Shown: positions 36,300 through 44,068 of the stretch, piece after piece
Layout of the letters: every line of letters starts with the position of its first letter
Position numbering within the stretch: the first letter of the stretch is position 1
DNA from: JABDQW01 sp942492025
GTDB taxonomy: Bacteria > Pseudomonadota > Gammaproteobacteria > SZUA-229
Direction: 5' to 3'
Assembly: GCA_942492025.1 (NCBI GenBank)
Contig: CALODJ010000004.1
Location: forward strand, 124,001 to 188,000
DNA: 64,000 bases
Position numbers and translations under genes: made by a program
Notes under the pieces: model-generated
The model's database searches: none
Told to the model about the DNA's origin: nothing
The model's input: the letters and a program-made list of their open reading frames with translations, nothing else

Positions 36300-36374
36300 T
36301 GGGCCGTCGCCAAGCGGTAAGGCACCAGGTTTTGATCCTGGCATTCGGAGGTTCGAATCCTCCCGGCCCAGCCA
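36300..36374 (+). tRNA. tRNA-Gln (TTG anticodon)
   Basis: A 75-base cloverleaf with encoded CCA. The acceptor TGGGCCG pairs with CGGCCCA and the discriminator is G. The anticodon stem CCAGG / CCTGG holds the loop TTTTGAT, giving TTG. The T arm is GGAGGTTCGAATCCTCC. Its position between ispE and prs is conserved in Gammaproteobacteria. Confidence 0.97.
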
Positions 36375-36665
36375 AATATAGACGCTGATGTAAATGAGCG
36401 TATAGAGATGATAGTGGTAAAAATGAGAACCGATAAGAGGTTCGACTAATTTGCCGAAATAGAAGCACGCAGGCGGCGAAGGGGGGGGAATAATCCTCCC
36501 GGCCCACAATATAGACGCTGATGTAAAGAGCGTATAGAGATGATAGTGGTAAAAATGAGAACCGATAAGAGGTTCGACTAATTTGCCCGGAGCAAATTAG
36601 AACGCACGCAGTGCGGCCCGAAGGGTGGAGGGCAGGAAGCCCGGAATAATCCTCCCGGCCCAGCC
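36355..36665 (+). repeat. Repeat block with three copies of the tRNA-Gln 3' end
   Basis: The tRNA 3' end (AATCCTCCCGGCCCAGCCA) recurs as TAATCCTCCCGGCCCA at 36491-36506 and again with GCCA at 36647-36665. Between the copies an approximately 80-base unit is repeated almost exactly (36375-36455 and 36508-36587; it starts AATATAGACGCTGATGTAAA). The second spacer also contains extra GC-rich sequence. The block has no coding capacity that I trust, since the long minus-strand frame merely translates the tRNA and repeats. Confidence 0.9.
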
Positions 36666-36801
36666 ACTTACCCAGGCCAACGAGTGTGGTTTTTGGTAAG
36701 TGTACAGACAGGATGAGACGCATCGTTGGTATAGCAGGTGCCTTCTATGATATCGGGTTGAAGTCCAAGCACAGCAACTTATACGACACGAGTAGCAAAC
36801 A

Positions 36802-37761
36802 GTGACAAATGATCACAGCGGGATGATGATATTCAGTGGCAATGCCAACAGACCGCTTGCCGGTGATATCGCGGCGCGGCTGAATACGTCCCTCGGCAAA
36901 GTCGGCGTTGAGCATTTCAGTGATGGTGAGACCTGCGTCGAAGTCATGGAGAACGTGCGCGGTCGCGACGTATTCATTATTCAGCCAACGAGCACGCCGG
37001 TGAACGAGCACTTGATGGAGCTGATGGTGATGATCGATGCGATGCGCCGTGCGTCAGCACACCGGGTCACCGCTGTGATACCGTATTTCGGTTATTCACG
37101 TCAGGACCGCAAACCAAGGTCAGCGCGTGTGCCCATCACGGCGAAAGTTGTGGCAAATATGCTGACCAGTGTGCATCTCGATCGCTTGCTGACTATCGAT
37201 CTGCACGCAGACCAGATCCAGGGATTTTTCGATATCCCGATGGATAATGTCTATGCCTCGCCGATACTGCTGGCAGATGTCTGGCAGCAGAGTTATCCCA
37301 ATCTGCTGGTTGTATCGCCGGACGTCGGCGGCGTGGTGCGTGCGCGTGCGCTGGCCAAGAGGCTGGGTGATGCTGATCTGGCCATTATCGATAAACGTCG
37401 TCCCAAAGCCAATCAGTCCGAAGTGATGAACATCATCGGTGAAGTCGAAGGTATGAACTGCGTCATCGTTGATGACCTTGTCGATACGGCCGGTACCTTA
37501 TGCAAAGCAGCGTCTGCATTGATGGATGCCGGTGCTGAAACTGTGGCGGCCTACTGCACCCATCCGGTGTTGTCCGGCAAGGCCATAGAAAACATCAATA
37601 ATTCGGTGTTGAACGAACTGGTGGTCACCAACACGATACAATTGAGTGAGGAAGCCGGACAATGCAAACGCATTCGTCAGGTATCCATCGCAACCATGCT
37701 GGCAGAAACGATTCGCCGTATACATGATGAAGAATCTGTCAGTGAAATGTATATCGATTAG
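36802..37761 (+). CDS. prs: Ribose-phosphate pyrophosphokinase (PRPP synthetase)
   Basis: Makes PRPP from ribose 5-phosphate and ATP, feeding nucleotides, histidine and the TrpD reaction. The 319-aa class I enzyme has MMIFSGNANRPLAGDIA, FSDGETCVEVMENVRG, the ATP loop RQDRKPRSARVPITAKVVAN, the LLTIDLHADQIQGFFDIP region, VVSPDVGGVVRARALAKRLG and the PRPP site CVIVDDLVDTAGTLCKAA. An ATG at residue 8 would also fit. Conserved neighbour of ispE/tRNA-Gln and rplY. Confidence 0.97.
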   Translation: MTNDHSGMMIFSGNANRPLAGDIAARLNTSLGKVGVEHFSDGETCVEVMENVRGRDVFIIQPTSTPVNEHLMELMVMIDAMRRASAHRVTAVIPYFGYSRQDRKPRSARVPITAKVVANMLTSVHLDRLLTIDLHADQIQGFFDIPMDNVYASPILLADVWQQSYPNLLVVSPDVGGVVRARALAKRLGDADLAIIDKRRPKANQSEVMNIIGEVEGMNCVIVDDLVDTAGTLCKAASALMDAGAETVAAYCTHPVLSGKAIENINNSVLNELVVTNTIQLSEEAGQCKRIRQVSIATMLAETIRRIHDEESVSEMYID

Positions 37762-37928
37762 TCGAAACGAATTCAGGCCGCTTACGTACCGACCGGCCGG
37801 ATAGAAAAGAGTTATCGCTGGTGGTGCTCTTTTAGATGAGTGTCTTCCCTGGTCGCGGGGAAGATGTATTGTAAACGCTGTTGTTGAATCTGAAATCGTT
37901 GATCAATAACCGCATTACGGAGACAAAC

Positions 37929-38576
37929 ATGAGTATTGTATTGAATGCAGAAATGCGTACAGACAAGGGGAAAGGTGCGAGCCGCCGCCTGCGTCGCGCT
38001 AATAAATTACCCGCCATCGTCTATGGCGCCGGTAAAGATCCCGAAAACCTCACTCTGGAACAAAAAGATGTGCAGCATGAGCTGCAACACGAGGCTTTTT
38101 TCACCCAGGTGCTCGAGCTCAACATCGATGGTAAAAAACAGGACGTGCTGTTGCGAGACTTGCAGCATCATCCATTCAAACTGGATATCCTGCACATCGA
38201 CTTCCAGCGCGTCGAGGCTAAGAAAGAAGTCCACGTCAATGTGCCACTGCACTTTATGAATGAAGATGTCGCACCGGGCGTCAAACAGGAAGGTGGTGCA
38301 ATCAGCCACATTGTCACAGAAGTCGAAGTGGTATGTCTGCCAAAAGATATTCCGGAATTCATCGAAGTCGATCTCAGTGAGTTGCGCATAGGCGATATCG
38401 TGCATTTGACAGATCTCAAAATGCCGGCCGGTGTTGAAGTGTTTGCACTTAAGCAGGGTGAGGAACACGATACTGCGGTGGTCACGATTCATGCGCGAAA
38501 GGGAGCTGAAGAGCCTGGAGCCGCTGAAGCAGGTGGTGAGGCTGAGGGTGCAGAAGGAGGCGAGTCAGAAGGCTAG
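37929..38576 (+). CDS. rplY: 50S ribosomal protein L25, long (Ctc) form
   Basis: Binds 5S rRNA. The start at 37929 follows CGGAGA and gives MSIVLNAEMRTDKGKGASRR, the L25 N-terminus; the earlier in-frame start is rejected. The first 95 residues form the L25 domain (KLPAIVYGAG, DVLLRDLQHHPFKLDILHID), followed by the TL5/Ctc C-terminal domain (VPLHFMNEDVAPGVKQEGGA, CLPKDIPEFIEVDLSEL). The last 25 residues are a low-complexity Glu/Gly/Ala tail (AEAGGEAEGAEGGESEG). The pth gene follows after 46 bases. Confidence 0.95.
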   Translation: MSIVLNAEMRTDKGKGASRRLRRANKLPAIVYGAGKDPENLTLEQKDVQHELQHEAFFTQVLELNIDGKKQDVLLRDLQHHPFKLDILHIDFQRVEAKKEVHVNVPLHFMNEDVAPGVKQEGGAISHIVTEVEVVCLPKDIPEFIEVDLSELRIGDIVHLTDLKMPAGVEVFALKQGEEHDTAVVTIHARKGAEEPGAAEAGGEAEGAEGGESEG

Positions 38577-38622
38577 TTTGTATCACTCACTGGCTAAAGG
38601 GCCTCATCACACATGAGCCGCG

Positions 38623-39210
38623 ATGTCAGCACTCTCATTTGACATAAAGCTGATCGTGGGGCTGGGTAATCCTGGCACCAAGTACGCTGAAACCCGGCAC
38701 AATGCCGGGTTTTGGTTTGTTGACGCACTGGCTGATCAGTATCGTGAACACTTCCGTCCCGAGAAAAAATTTCATGGCGAAATCGCACGCATCAATGCTG
38801 AAGGCAATGATATCTGGTTGCTGAAGCCTGACACTTTTATGAATCGCAGTGGCCTTGCTGTCGTCAGTCTTGCCCTGTTTTATAAAATCGCCCCGGCGAA
38901 CATACTGGTGGCTCACGATGAAATCGATCTGAACGCAGGCATCGCGCGCCTTAAGAGTGGTGGTGGCCACGGTGGTCATAACGGACTGCGCGATATCGTT
39001 TCGCACCTGGGTACAAAGGATTTCCAACGTTTGCGGATTGGTGTTGATCATCCCGGCAGCAAGCACCTGGTTGTCGACTATGTACTGAAACGGCCGGACG
39101 CACAGGATCGTCAGGCGATCGATAAGGCAATCGATGATGCGTTGCGCGTAATGCCAAAGGTTGTTACCGGTGAGTGGGAAAAAGCCATGCATCAGTTACA
39201 TACTCGATAG
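38623..39210 (+). CDS. pth: Peptidyl-tRNA hydrolase
   Basis: Releases tRNA from dropped-off peptidyl-tRNA. The 195-aa enzyme has LIVGLGNPGTKYAETRHNAG with the catalytic histidine, LLKPDTFMNRSGLAV, ILVAHDEIDLNAGIARLKSG with the catalytic aspartate, GGHGGHNGLRDIVSHLGT and FQRLRIGVDHPG. The length is normal. Start 38623 is the ATG next to the family N-terminus. Part of the prs-rplY-pth-ychF series; the 247 bases to ychF hold a GTGCGC palindrome. Confidence 0.96.
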   Translation: MSALSFDIKLIVGLGNPGTKYAETRHNAGFWFVDALADQYREHFRPEKKFHGEIARINAEGNDIWLLKPDTFMNRSGLAVVSLALFYKIAPANILVAHDEIDLNAGIARLKSGGGHGGHNGLRDIVSHLGTKDFQRLRIGVDHPGSKHLVVDYVLKRPDAQDRQAIDKAIDDALRVMPKVVTGEWEKAMHQLHTR

Positions 39211-39242
39211 CATTGAACGGATTACAGTGAACAGTGCACGAT

Positions 39243-39303
39243 GTAAGGTGCGCCGCGCGCACCTGCTTGCGGGTTATTCACGGTGCGCGCGGCGCACCCT
39301 ACG
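39243..39303. repeat. Free-standing GTGCGC palindrome
   Basis: GTAAGGTGCGCCGCGCGCAC from 39243 pairs with the inverted GGTGCGCGCGGCGCACCCTA ending near 39301. The arms differ from those at 4940 and 30258 by GTGC to GCGC changes in the centre, conserved on both arms as compensatory changes. This copy lies in the pth-ychF gap without flanking boxes. Confidence 0.8.
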
Positions 39304-39457
39304 GATAGTTGGCCGTTGAATACAGAACACAAATTCAGTTATTAGTGAATAGTGCAATTCAGGAAAAACGTCATTTCCGCGCAGGTGGGAAACCAGTGTC
39401 GTTTTCGCTGCTCTTTATTCATTGTTACTGTTAACAGCATAAATTGGGGTTTACATA

Positions 39458-40549
39458 GTGGGATTCAAATGCGGCATCGTCGGCCTGCCCAATGTCGGCA
39501 AATCAACCTTGTTCAATGCGCTGACAAAGGCCGGTATTCAGGCGGAAAATTATCCGTTCTGTACCATCGAGCCCAATGTCGGCGTAGTCGAAGTGCCCGA
39601 TCCACGGCTACAGAAGATTGCCGCCATCGTCAAACCGAAAAAGATCATTCCTGCTGTGATGGAATTTGTCGACATTGCCGGTCTGGTTGCCGGCGCTTCC
39701 AAGGGCGAGGGTCTGGGGAACCAGTTTCTTGCAAACATTCGTGAAACCGATGCCATTGCCCACGTAGTGCGTTGTTTCGAGAATACAGACATCGTGCATG
39801 TCGATGGGAAGATCAATCCCGAAGGTGACATCGAAGTTATCGACACCGAACTGGCGCTGGCTGATCTCGAATCGGTCGAGAAAGCGGTCAACCGGGTAGG
39901 GCGAGTCGCCAACAGTGGCGACAAGCAGGCCAAGGCAAAGCTGGCGATACTGCAACGTGTACAGCTGCAGTTAGACGAAGGCAAGCCGGCGCGTGCGCTC
40001 GGTCTGACAGCAGAAGAAGCCGAACAGATCAGAGACCTGTTTCTGCTGACGATGAAACCGGTGATGTATATCGCCAATGTCAATGAAGACGGCTTTGACA
40101 ACAATCCCTTCCTCGATGCCGTGAATAAGCACGCCGAACAGGAAGGCGCAGTGGTGGTGCCGATCTGCGCGGCCATCGAGGCCGAGCTGGTCGAGCTGGA
40201 GGATGACGAAAAACAGGAGTTTCTGCAGGAGCTGGGTCTGGACGAGCCCGGCCTGAACCGGGTGATCCGCGGCGGTTACCAGCTGCTCAAGCTGCAGACC
40301 TATTTCACCGCCGGCGAAAAAGAGGTCCGCGCCTGGACGGTCTCGGTCGGCGCAACAGCACCCAAGGCCGCGGCAGTGATCCATACCGATTTCGAACGGG
40401 GTTTCATCCGTGCCGAAACCATCGGTTACGACGACTTCATCGCGTGCGGCGGCGAACACGGTGCCAAAGAAGCCGGTAAACTGCGCATCGAAGGTAAGGA
40501 CTACGTCGTCAAGGATGGTGACGTGATGCATTTCCGCTTCAATGTCTAA
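39458..40549 (+). CDS. ychF: Redox-regulated ATPase YchF
   Basis: OLA1/YchF family P-loop NTPase that prefers ATP and associates with ribosomes. The GTG start at 39458 gives the conserved MGFKCGIVGLPNVGKSTLFN. Other motifs: YPFCTIEPNVGVVEVPDPR, FVDIAGLVAGASKGEGLGNQ (G3), the MYIANVNEDGF segment in place of NKxD, and the TGS domain LQTYFTAGEKEVRAWTVSVG ending DYVVKDGDVMHFRFNV. The length of 363 aa is standard. Last core gene before the tRNA-Met boundary. Confidence 0.97.
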   Translation: MGFKCGIVGLPNVGKSTLFNALTKAGIQAENYPFCTIEPNVGVVEVPDPRLQKIAAIVKPKKIIPAVMEFVDIAGLVAGASKGEGLGNQFLANIRETDAIAHVVRCFENTDIVHVDGKINPEGDIEVIDTELALADLESVEKAVNRVGRVANSGDKQAKAKLAILQRVQLQLDEGKPARALGLTAEEAEQIRDLFLLTMKPVMYIANVNEDGFDNNPFLDAVNKHAEQEGAVVVPICAAIEAELVELEDDEKQEFLQELGLDEPGLNRVIRGGYQLLKLQTYFTAGEKEVRAWTVSVGATAPKAAAVIHTDFERGFIRAETIGYDDFIACGGEHGAKEAGKLRIEGKDYVVKDGDVMHFRFNV

Positions 40550-40658
40550 CACGCCGTACAACACGGGTTACCTGACGGCGCAATTGACAAAAAGCCCTCA
40601 AACCGCGAAAATTCGCCCCCTCCTAGAGAGTTGCCTGATCAGGTGTCCAGACTTGCAT

Positions 40659-40735
40659 GGCTATGTAGCTCAGTCGGTTAGAGCACAGCATTCATAATGC
40701 TGGGGTCGGTGGTTCAAGTCCACCCATAGCCACCA
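40659..40735 (+). tRNA. tRNA-Met (CAT anticodon, elongator type)
   Basis: A 77-base cloverleaf with encoded CCA: acceptor GGCTATG / CATAGCC, D arm AGCTCAGTCGGTTAGAGCA, and anticodon loop TTCATAA on the stem CAGCA / TGCTG. The variable loop GGGTC and T arm GGTGGTTCAAGTCCACC follow. It strongly resembles E. coli elongator tRNA-Met. Accessory DNA begins immediately downstream, so its 3' end may be an integration site. Confidence 0.95.
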
Positions 40736-40827
40736 TAAAAACAATAACTTATATAATTTTTATAATTCCATTTTTTCTCTGGGTCGGCCATGGGTCGGCG
40801 TATATAACACGCTAACAATTCAAACTT

Positions 40828-40890
40828 CGATGCTAGCAATAGCGTGTTGTTTCAAGTCCGCAGACCAGTACCATATTTTTCAATCAGTTA
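40828..40890 (+). repeat. Diverged direct repeat, copy 1 (tRNA T-arm-like)
   Basis: Pairs with 41451-41513. Shared features are CGATG, AGCGT, GTTTCAAGTCC / GGTTCAAGTCC and TTTCAATCAGTTA / TTTCAATTAGTTA. The TTCAAGTCC core also occurs in the T arm of the adjacent tRNA-Met. The rest of the 40736-41782 gap has no gene I can support. Confidence 0.45.
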
Positions 40891-41000
40891 TGGCACTCAA
40901 ACCATACCTCTCGATCTCTACTGTCAGACAGAGTCGAACGGGCAATTACAATCAAAACTTGAGTAGTATTAAGGAGGTCTTTATGTGACGGGGTTTTTTC

Positions 41001-41034
41001 AAGTAAAAACAAGTAAAAACAAGTAAAAACAAGT
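41001..41034 (+). repeat. Tandem 10-base repeat
   Basis: Three perfect copies of AAGTAAAAAC and the start of a fourth, preceded by a T6 run. No coding context. Confidence 0.8.
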
Positions 41035-41158
41035 GCTTTTTAAGCGAATGTTTAGTATTAGCTAAGTAATAGAGATGCGATAGATTTGAAAGATACTATG
41101 ATAAATATCAGCATTTAAATCATTCCATCATAGAGCATTTATCTACAGAGGGTTCTAT

Positions 41159-41299
41159 TAAGATATTCATCCCTTGACATGGGGTCCCCGGCCTGCCGTG
41201 CTGAAGCAGGCGCACGCCCCACCGGGCCAAGGCCCGGCGGGGCGCTGCTTGCTTCGCATAGCACGGCAGGCTCCCCCATATCAAGGGATGAATATCTTA
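41159..41299. repeat. 141-base near-perfect hairpin
   Basis: The arms run from TAAGATATTCATCCCTTGA at 41159 to TCAAGGGATGAATATCTTA ending at 41299. They include ATGGGG / CCCCAT, GCCTGCCGTGCT / AGCACGGCAGGC and, around the centre at 41229, CCGGGCC / GGCCCGG. Only a few mismatches and small bulges break the pairing. It has no open frame with family resemblance. A transposon-derived element, an attachment structure or a folded RNA are all possible. Confidence 0.85.
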
Positions 41300-41450
41300 T
41301 CGCTCATCTATGCTCATTTCTTGATAGGTAATAATGAGTTGGACTCGAGCAATTGCATTTCACTTTGTTTGCCATATCGGATGAGATGCGTAATGCATGA
41401 CCCTATGCTTCAATTTTGGATATAGAGGGGCGAAATAAAAATTCGAAATC

Positions 41451-41513
41451 CGATGTCGGCGACAGCGTATCGGTTCAAGTCCGGCCTCCGATAGCATATA
41501 TTTCAATTAGTTA
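41451..41513 (+). repeat. Diverged direct repeat, copy 2 (tRNA T-arm-like)
   Basis: Partner of 40828-40890, with TTCAAGTCC and TTTCAATTAGTTA conserved. The 141-base hairpin lies between the two copies. Confidence 0.45.
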
Positions 41514-41614
41514 CCGACTTTTCCTCCACGCCCCTGATTGCCTAAAAACTTTGTGCAGGTATAGTTTAGACAGAATATTTTCAGATTAACCTTGATTCGT
41601 TCAAGATCCAATGC

Positions 41615-41702
41615 CCGCTTTCTGCCAACAATAGGACGGTCGAGCTGAAACGGAAAGCACCTCAGGACGGGGTTCTTTATTACCGAGTTCGGCCAGAAGC
41701 GG
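41615..41702. repeat. Imperfect palindromic intergenic repeat, copy 1
   Basis: CCGCTTTCTGCC at 41615 pairs imperfectly with GGCCAGAAGCGG ending at 41702. The interior GGTCGAGCTGAAACGGAAAG and CCGAGTTCGGCCAGAAGCGG recurs at 43940-44032 and, inverted, at 54279-54343. Confidence 0.65.
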
Positions 41703-41708
41703 CTCCTC

Positions 41709-41778
41709 AATAACACCGCGCTCTGAGGCAAAATTGGAGCGTAGCGAAAAATTTGTCCGAGAGCAGCGCCTTGTTAGC
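41709..41778 (-). other. attC-like site downstream of the 588-aa gene
   Basis: Read on the minus strand it begins GCTAACAAGGCGCTGCTCT, contains GGACAAATTTTTCGC and ends AGAGCGCGGTGTTA. The ends TAACA / TGTTA and the arms GGCGCTGCTCT / AGAGCGCGG pair imperfectly, as in integron attC sites. The terminal seven bases only partly fit the GTTRRRY consensus. It starts 4 bases after the stop codon of the 588-aa gene, the position an attC has in a gene cassette. Confidence 0.45.
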
Positions 41779-41782
41779 AATA

Positions 41783-43549
41783 TTACTCGGCACAGTAAAT
41801 TATTGGCCTCGAATTCATATCTTTAACAGCATGCGCGAAGGAAGAAATAATCCATAGTAGCTGGACAATATTTCCTCTCACCGACTTACCTTCCTTTATC
41901 TTGTTAAACTCCTTTGTAACATCTGAAATCGAAAGGAACGAACAGCATAAAATGCAGCTACGATTGAGCTTATAGTCCTTAAGCAAATTTACCAGATACC
42001 CTTCGAAATCATCGATATTACCCTTTCGTATCCTTGGTATTTTTGTCTGGACACCTTTGCCTGACTTGTAATCTTTCTTAAACGTTTTCTCTAATTTCGA
42101 TAACATTGTGTTTGCATCAAAATACATATTTCCAAGATTCTTAATTCCTTGCCCTACGACATCGTGCAAATTGCTGGCTGATGTACTTGTATCACCATGC
42201 TTTGAGTGAATAAAGCATATGTTTGAGTTCTCTTTATTAAAGGTAATATGATCAGCCCACTCATTACCTAGGTCATCACAAAATATATAATCATCTTCGG
42301 CATGAATCTTTTCGATGACGTCAAACATGGAGTCTTCTGCAAAATTATCGCTTTCTATCGTAAAACCACCTTTTTCCGATTTAATGCTAGGCATTACCTC
42401 TATTGGTTGGAGTAATTCGAGTATGTTATCGATCTCAGAAACGCCAGAAGAATCTTCGAAACATGAACCCATAAAGTACATGTATTTGGGGTCGTCAAAG
42501 GTAATGCTATAGAATCCGTGCTTAACAATATACTTTTGAAGGGTTACTAACTTCCCGTTTTCAGAGATTCGGAATTTAGCTAGGGATTTTGAATGGAAAG
42601 TCAGGCTTTTCTTATTGGCTCGAACCCGAGAACCGTCATTAACACCAATTACGTTCAAATCTGAATCTACCTCGTATACTTTCTCTAGTGCAGACTCTAA
42701 CTCTTTGTAGATTCGATTTGACACACCGATGATTTTCCCCTTCTTTGTTTTATATTTGATTTGAACACCGTCCTTCTTCAGACGGTCAAACAAAGAAGAG
42801 CTCTCTACTAAAAGAGCATTAGGCGAACAAATAGTTAAAACTTCATTTAATTCCGCCTTGCTTGCGAATGCATCTAAGAAGTTCGTGTTGCTAGGAGATT
42901 CTATTAGATTGATTTGCTCGGAAACCCATGCAGCGATATTTTCGATTGTTTCTCTACTAGATGACTCAACGACCCGACCAGTGCCTGAAATAGATCTGGT
43001 CTTGGCTCCCTGCCGAAGTTTAAAGTAATAGGGAATCGACCTACCTGCTGAATGGGTAGAAAGTAATCCTTTTAAGTCAGCCGCTTCATACGACCTAGAT
43101 CTCATTGCGCGATCTGAAACTGTCATATTTCTAAGCGCTAACCTCTGAAATTCTACATCATCATCAGAGAATGAAGATGAAAACTCCTTGCTGCCGACAA
43201 GCGTAAAGTTTTCATCCATTAGATCGAATATATTTGCACAGCTCTTCTTTAGAACAGCAAGGTAGCCGGCAATCTCAATGATCAATATAAATGCATAAAC
43301 CTTGTCTTCGAAATCACCATCCAAGAAATAAACAGGCCGACTAGAAGGAAATACCTTGGCTGAATAGACAAAGTATAATTTTTGTTCTTCTAAATCCCGC
43401 TCCTGCCTAAATACATCAATTACAAATCCACTATCGGGATTCATGTTATCAGAGGCAGTGTCGAGGATTTTTCTAACTAACTCATCTTCTAGAGGCTCAT
43501 TGACGCTATAAAACTGTGCATTCTTAGTCAATCTGAGTCTTTCTGGCAC
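41783..43549 (-). CDS. Unknown 588-aa protein with possible nuclease-like C-terminus
   Basis: Not recognised as a named family. It is AT-richer than the core genes. The N-terminal 320 residues have no motif; a Ser-rich stretch RSISGTGRVVESSSRETIEN lies near residue 190. Residues about 430-500 read CDDLGNEWADHITFN, then ICFIHSKHGDTSTSASNLHD and VVGQGIKNL. This order (Asp, Glu-x-Ala-Asp, hydrophobic strand, His-x-Lys, then a helix with V-Q) resembles PD-(D/E)xK-like domains at the C-terminus of some large helicase-type defence proteins. The resemblance is from memory and unverified. It has no membrane segment. Its right neighbour is a HEPN-like protein, and an attC-like site follows the stop. 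Confidence 0.7.
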   Translation of the reverse strand: MPERLRLTKNAQFYSVNEPLEDELVRKILDTASDNMNPDSGFVIDVFRQERDLEEQKLYFVYSAKVFPSSRPVYFLDGDFEDKVYAFILIIEIAGYLAVLKKSCANIFDLMDENFTLVGSKEFSSSFSDDDVEFQRLALRNMTVSDRAMRSRSYEAADLKGLLSTHSAGRSIPYYFKLRQGAKTRSISGTGRVVESSSRETIENIAAWVSEQINLIESPSNTNFLDAFASKAELNEVLTICSPNALLVESSSLFDRLKKDGVQIKYKTKKGKIIGVSNRIYKELESALEKVYEVDSDLNVIGVNDGSRVRANKKSLTFHSKSLAKFRISENGKLVTLQKYIVKHGFYSITFDDPKYMYFMGSCFEDSSGVSEIDNILELLQPIEVMPSIKSEKGGFTIESDNFAEDSMFDVIEKIHAEDDYIFCDDLGNEWADHITFNKENSNICFIHSKHGDTSTSASNLHDVVGQGIKNLGNMYFDANTMLSKLEKTFKKDYKSGKGVQTKIPRIRKGNIDDFEGYLVNLLKDYKLNRSCILCCSFLSISDVTKEFNKIKEGKSVRGNIVQLLWIISSFAHAVKDMNSRPIIYCAE

Positions 43550-43939
43550 TATCCTGCCTCCTTGCTAACTTATATTGGTCACCCTAAAAGGCGCGAAACA
43601 CTAAACCTTTTATTTCTCCAATGAGTATAGTAGATTCGAATAGGGATAAACATTTATAAGTTATAGTTATTCCAATGACATTATTAACCCTAATGGCAGA
43701 AGAAAATGCATCTACGATGATGATGGAATCGGTCGAAAGTAAGATTCAGAATAAACAATACAGTCAGCAACCTGAGTGCGCATACCGTGGCTGGATCAAA
43801 CGGTTACTTTTTTTTTCACCACAATCTTGATCCTTCCGAAAAGGGTTGGCAGCCATCCATTAGTCTCAGCTAATATTTGAGTTAACCGACAGTGCCTTTG
43901 GGTTGAACCCACCGCGGTTAATATTTGCGTTTATTAACA

Positions 43940-44032
43940 GACCGCTATTAGCCAAGAAAGAGACGGTCGAGCTGAAACAGAATGCCCCGCATTAGAGGGG
44001 CTCCTCACTTCTCGGTTCGGCCAGATGCGGTC
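43940..44032. repeat. Imperfect palindromic intergenic repeat, copy 2
   Basis: GACCGCTATTAGCC from 43940 pairs with GGCCAGATGCGGTC ending at 44032, enclosing ACGGTCGAGCTGAAAC and the small hairpin GCCCCGCATTAGAGGGGC. Same family as 41615-41702. The rest of the 43550-44068 gap shows no gene. Confidence 0.65.
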
Positions 44033-44068
44033 ATTCATTAACAATACACTGGACTCTAACAAGCACCC

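Noticed and set aside
36184..36723. Long minus-strand open frame across the tRNA-Gln region
   Set aside because: It is the translation of the tRNA gene and its repeats; such frames are a common artefact of tRNA antisense strands.
40736..41782. CRISPR array, because of the three AAGTAAAAAC repeats and other direct repeats
   Set aside because: The repeats are 10 bases, contiguous without spacers, or few and diverged; no cas gene is present.
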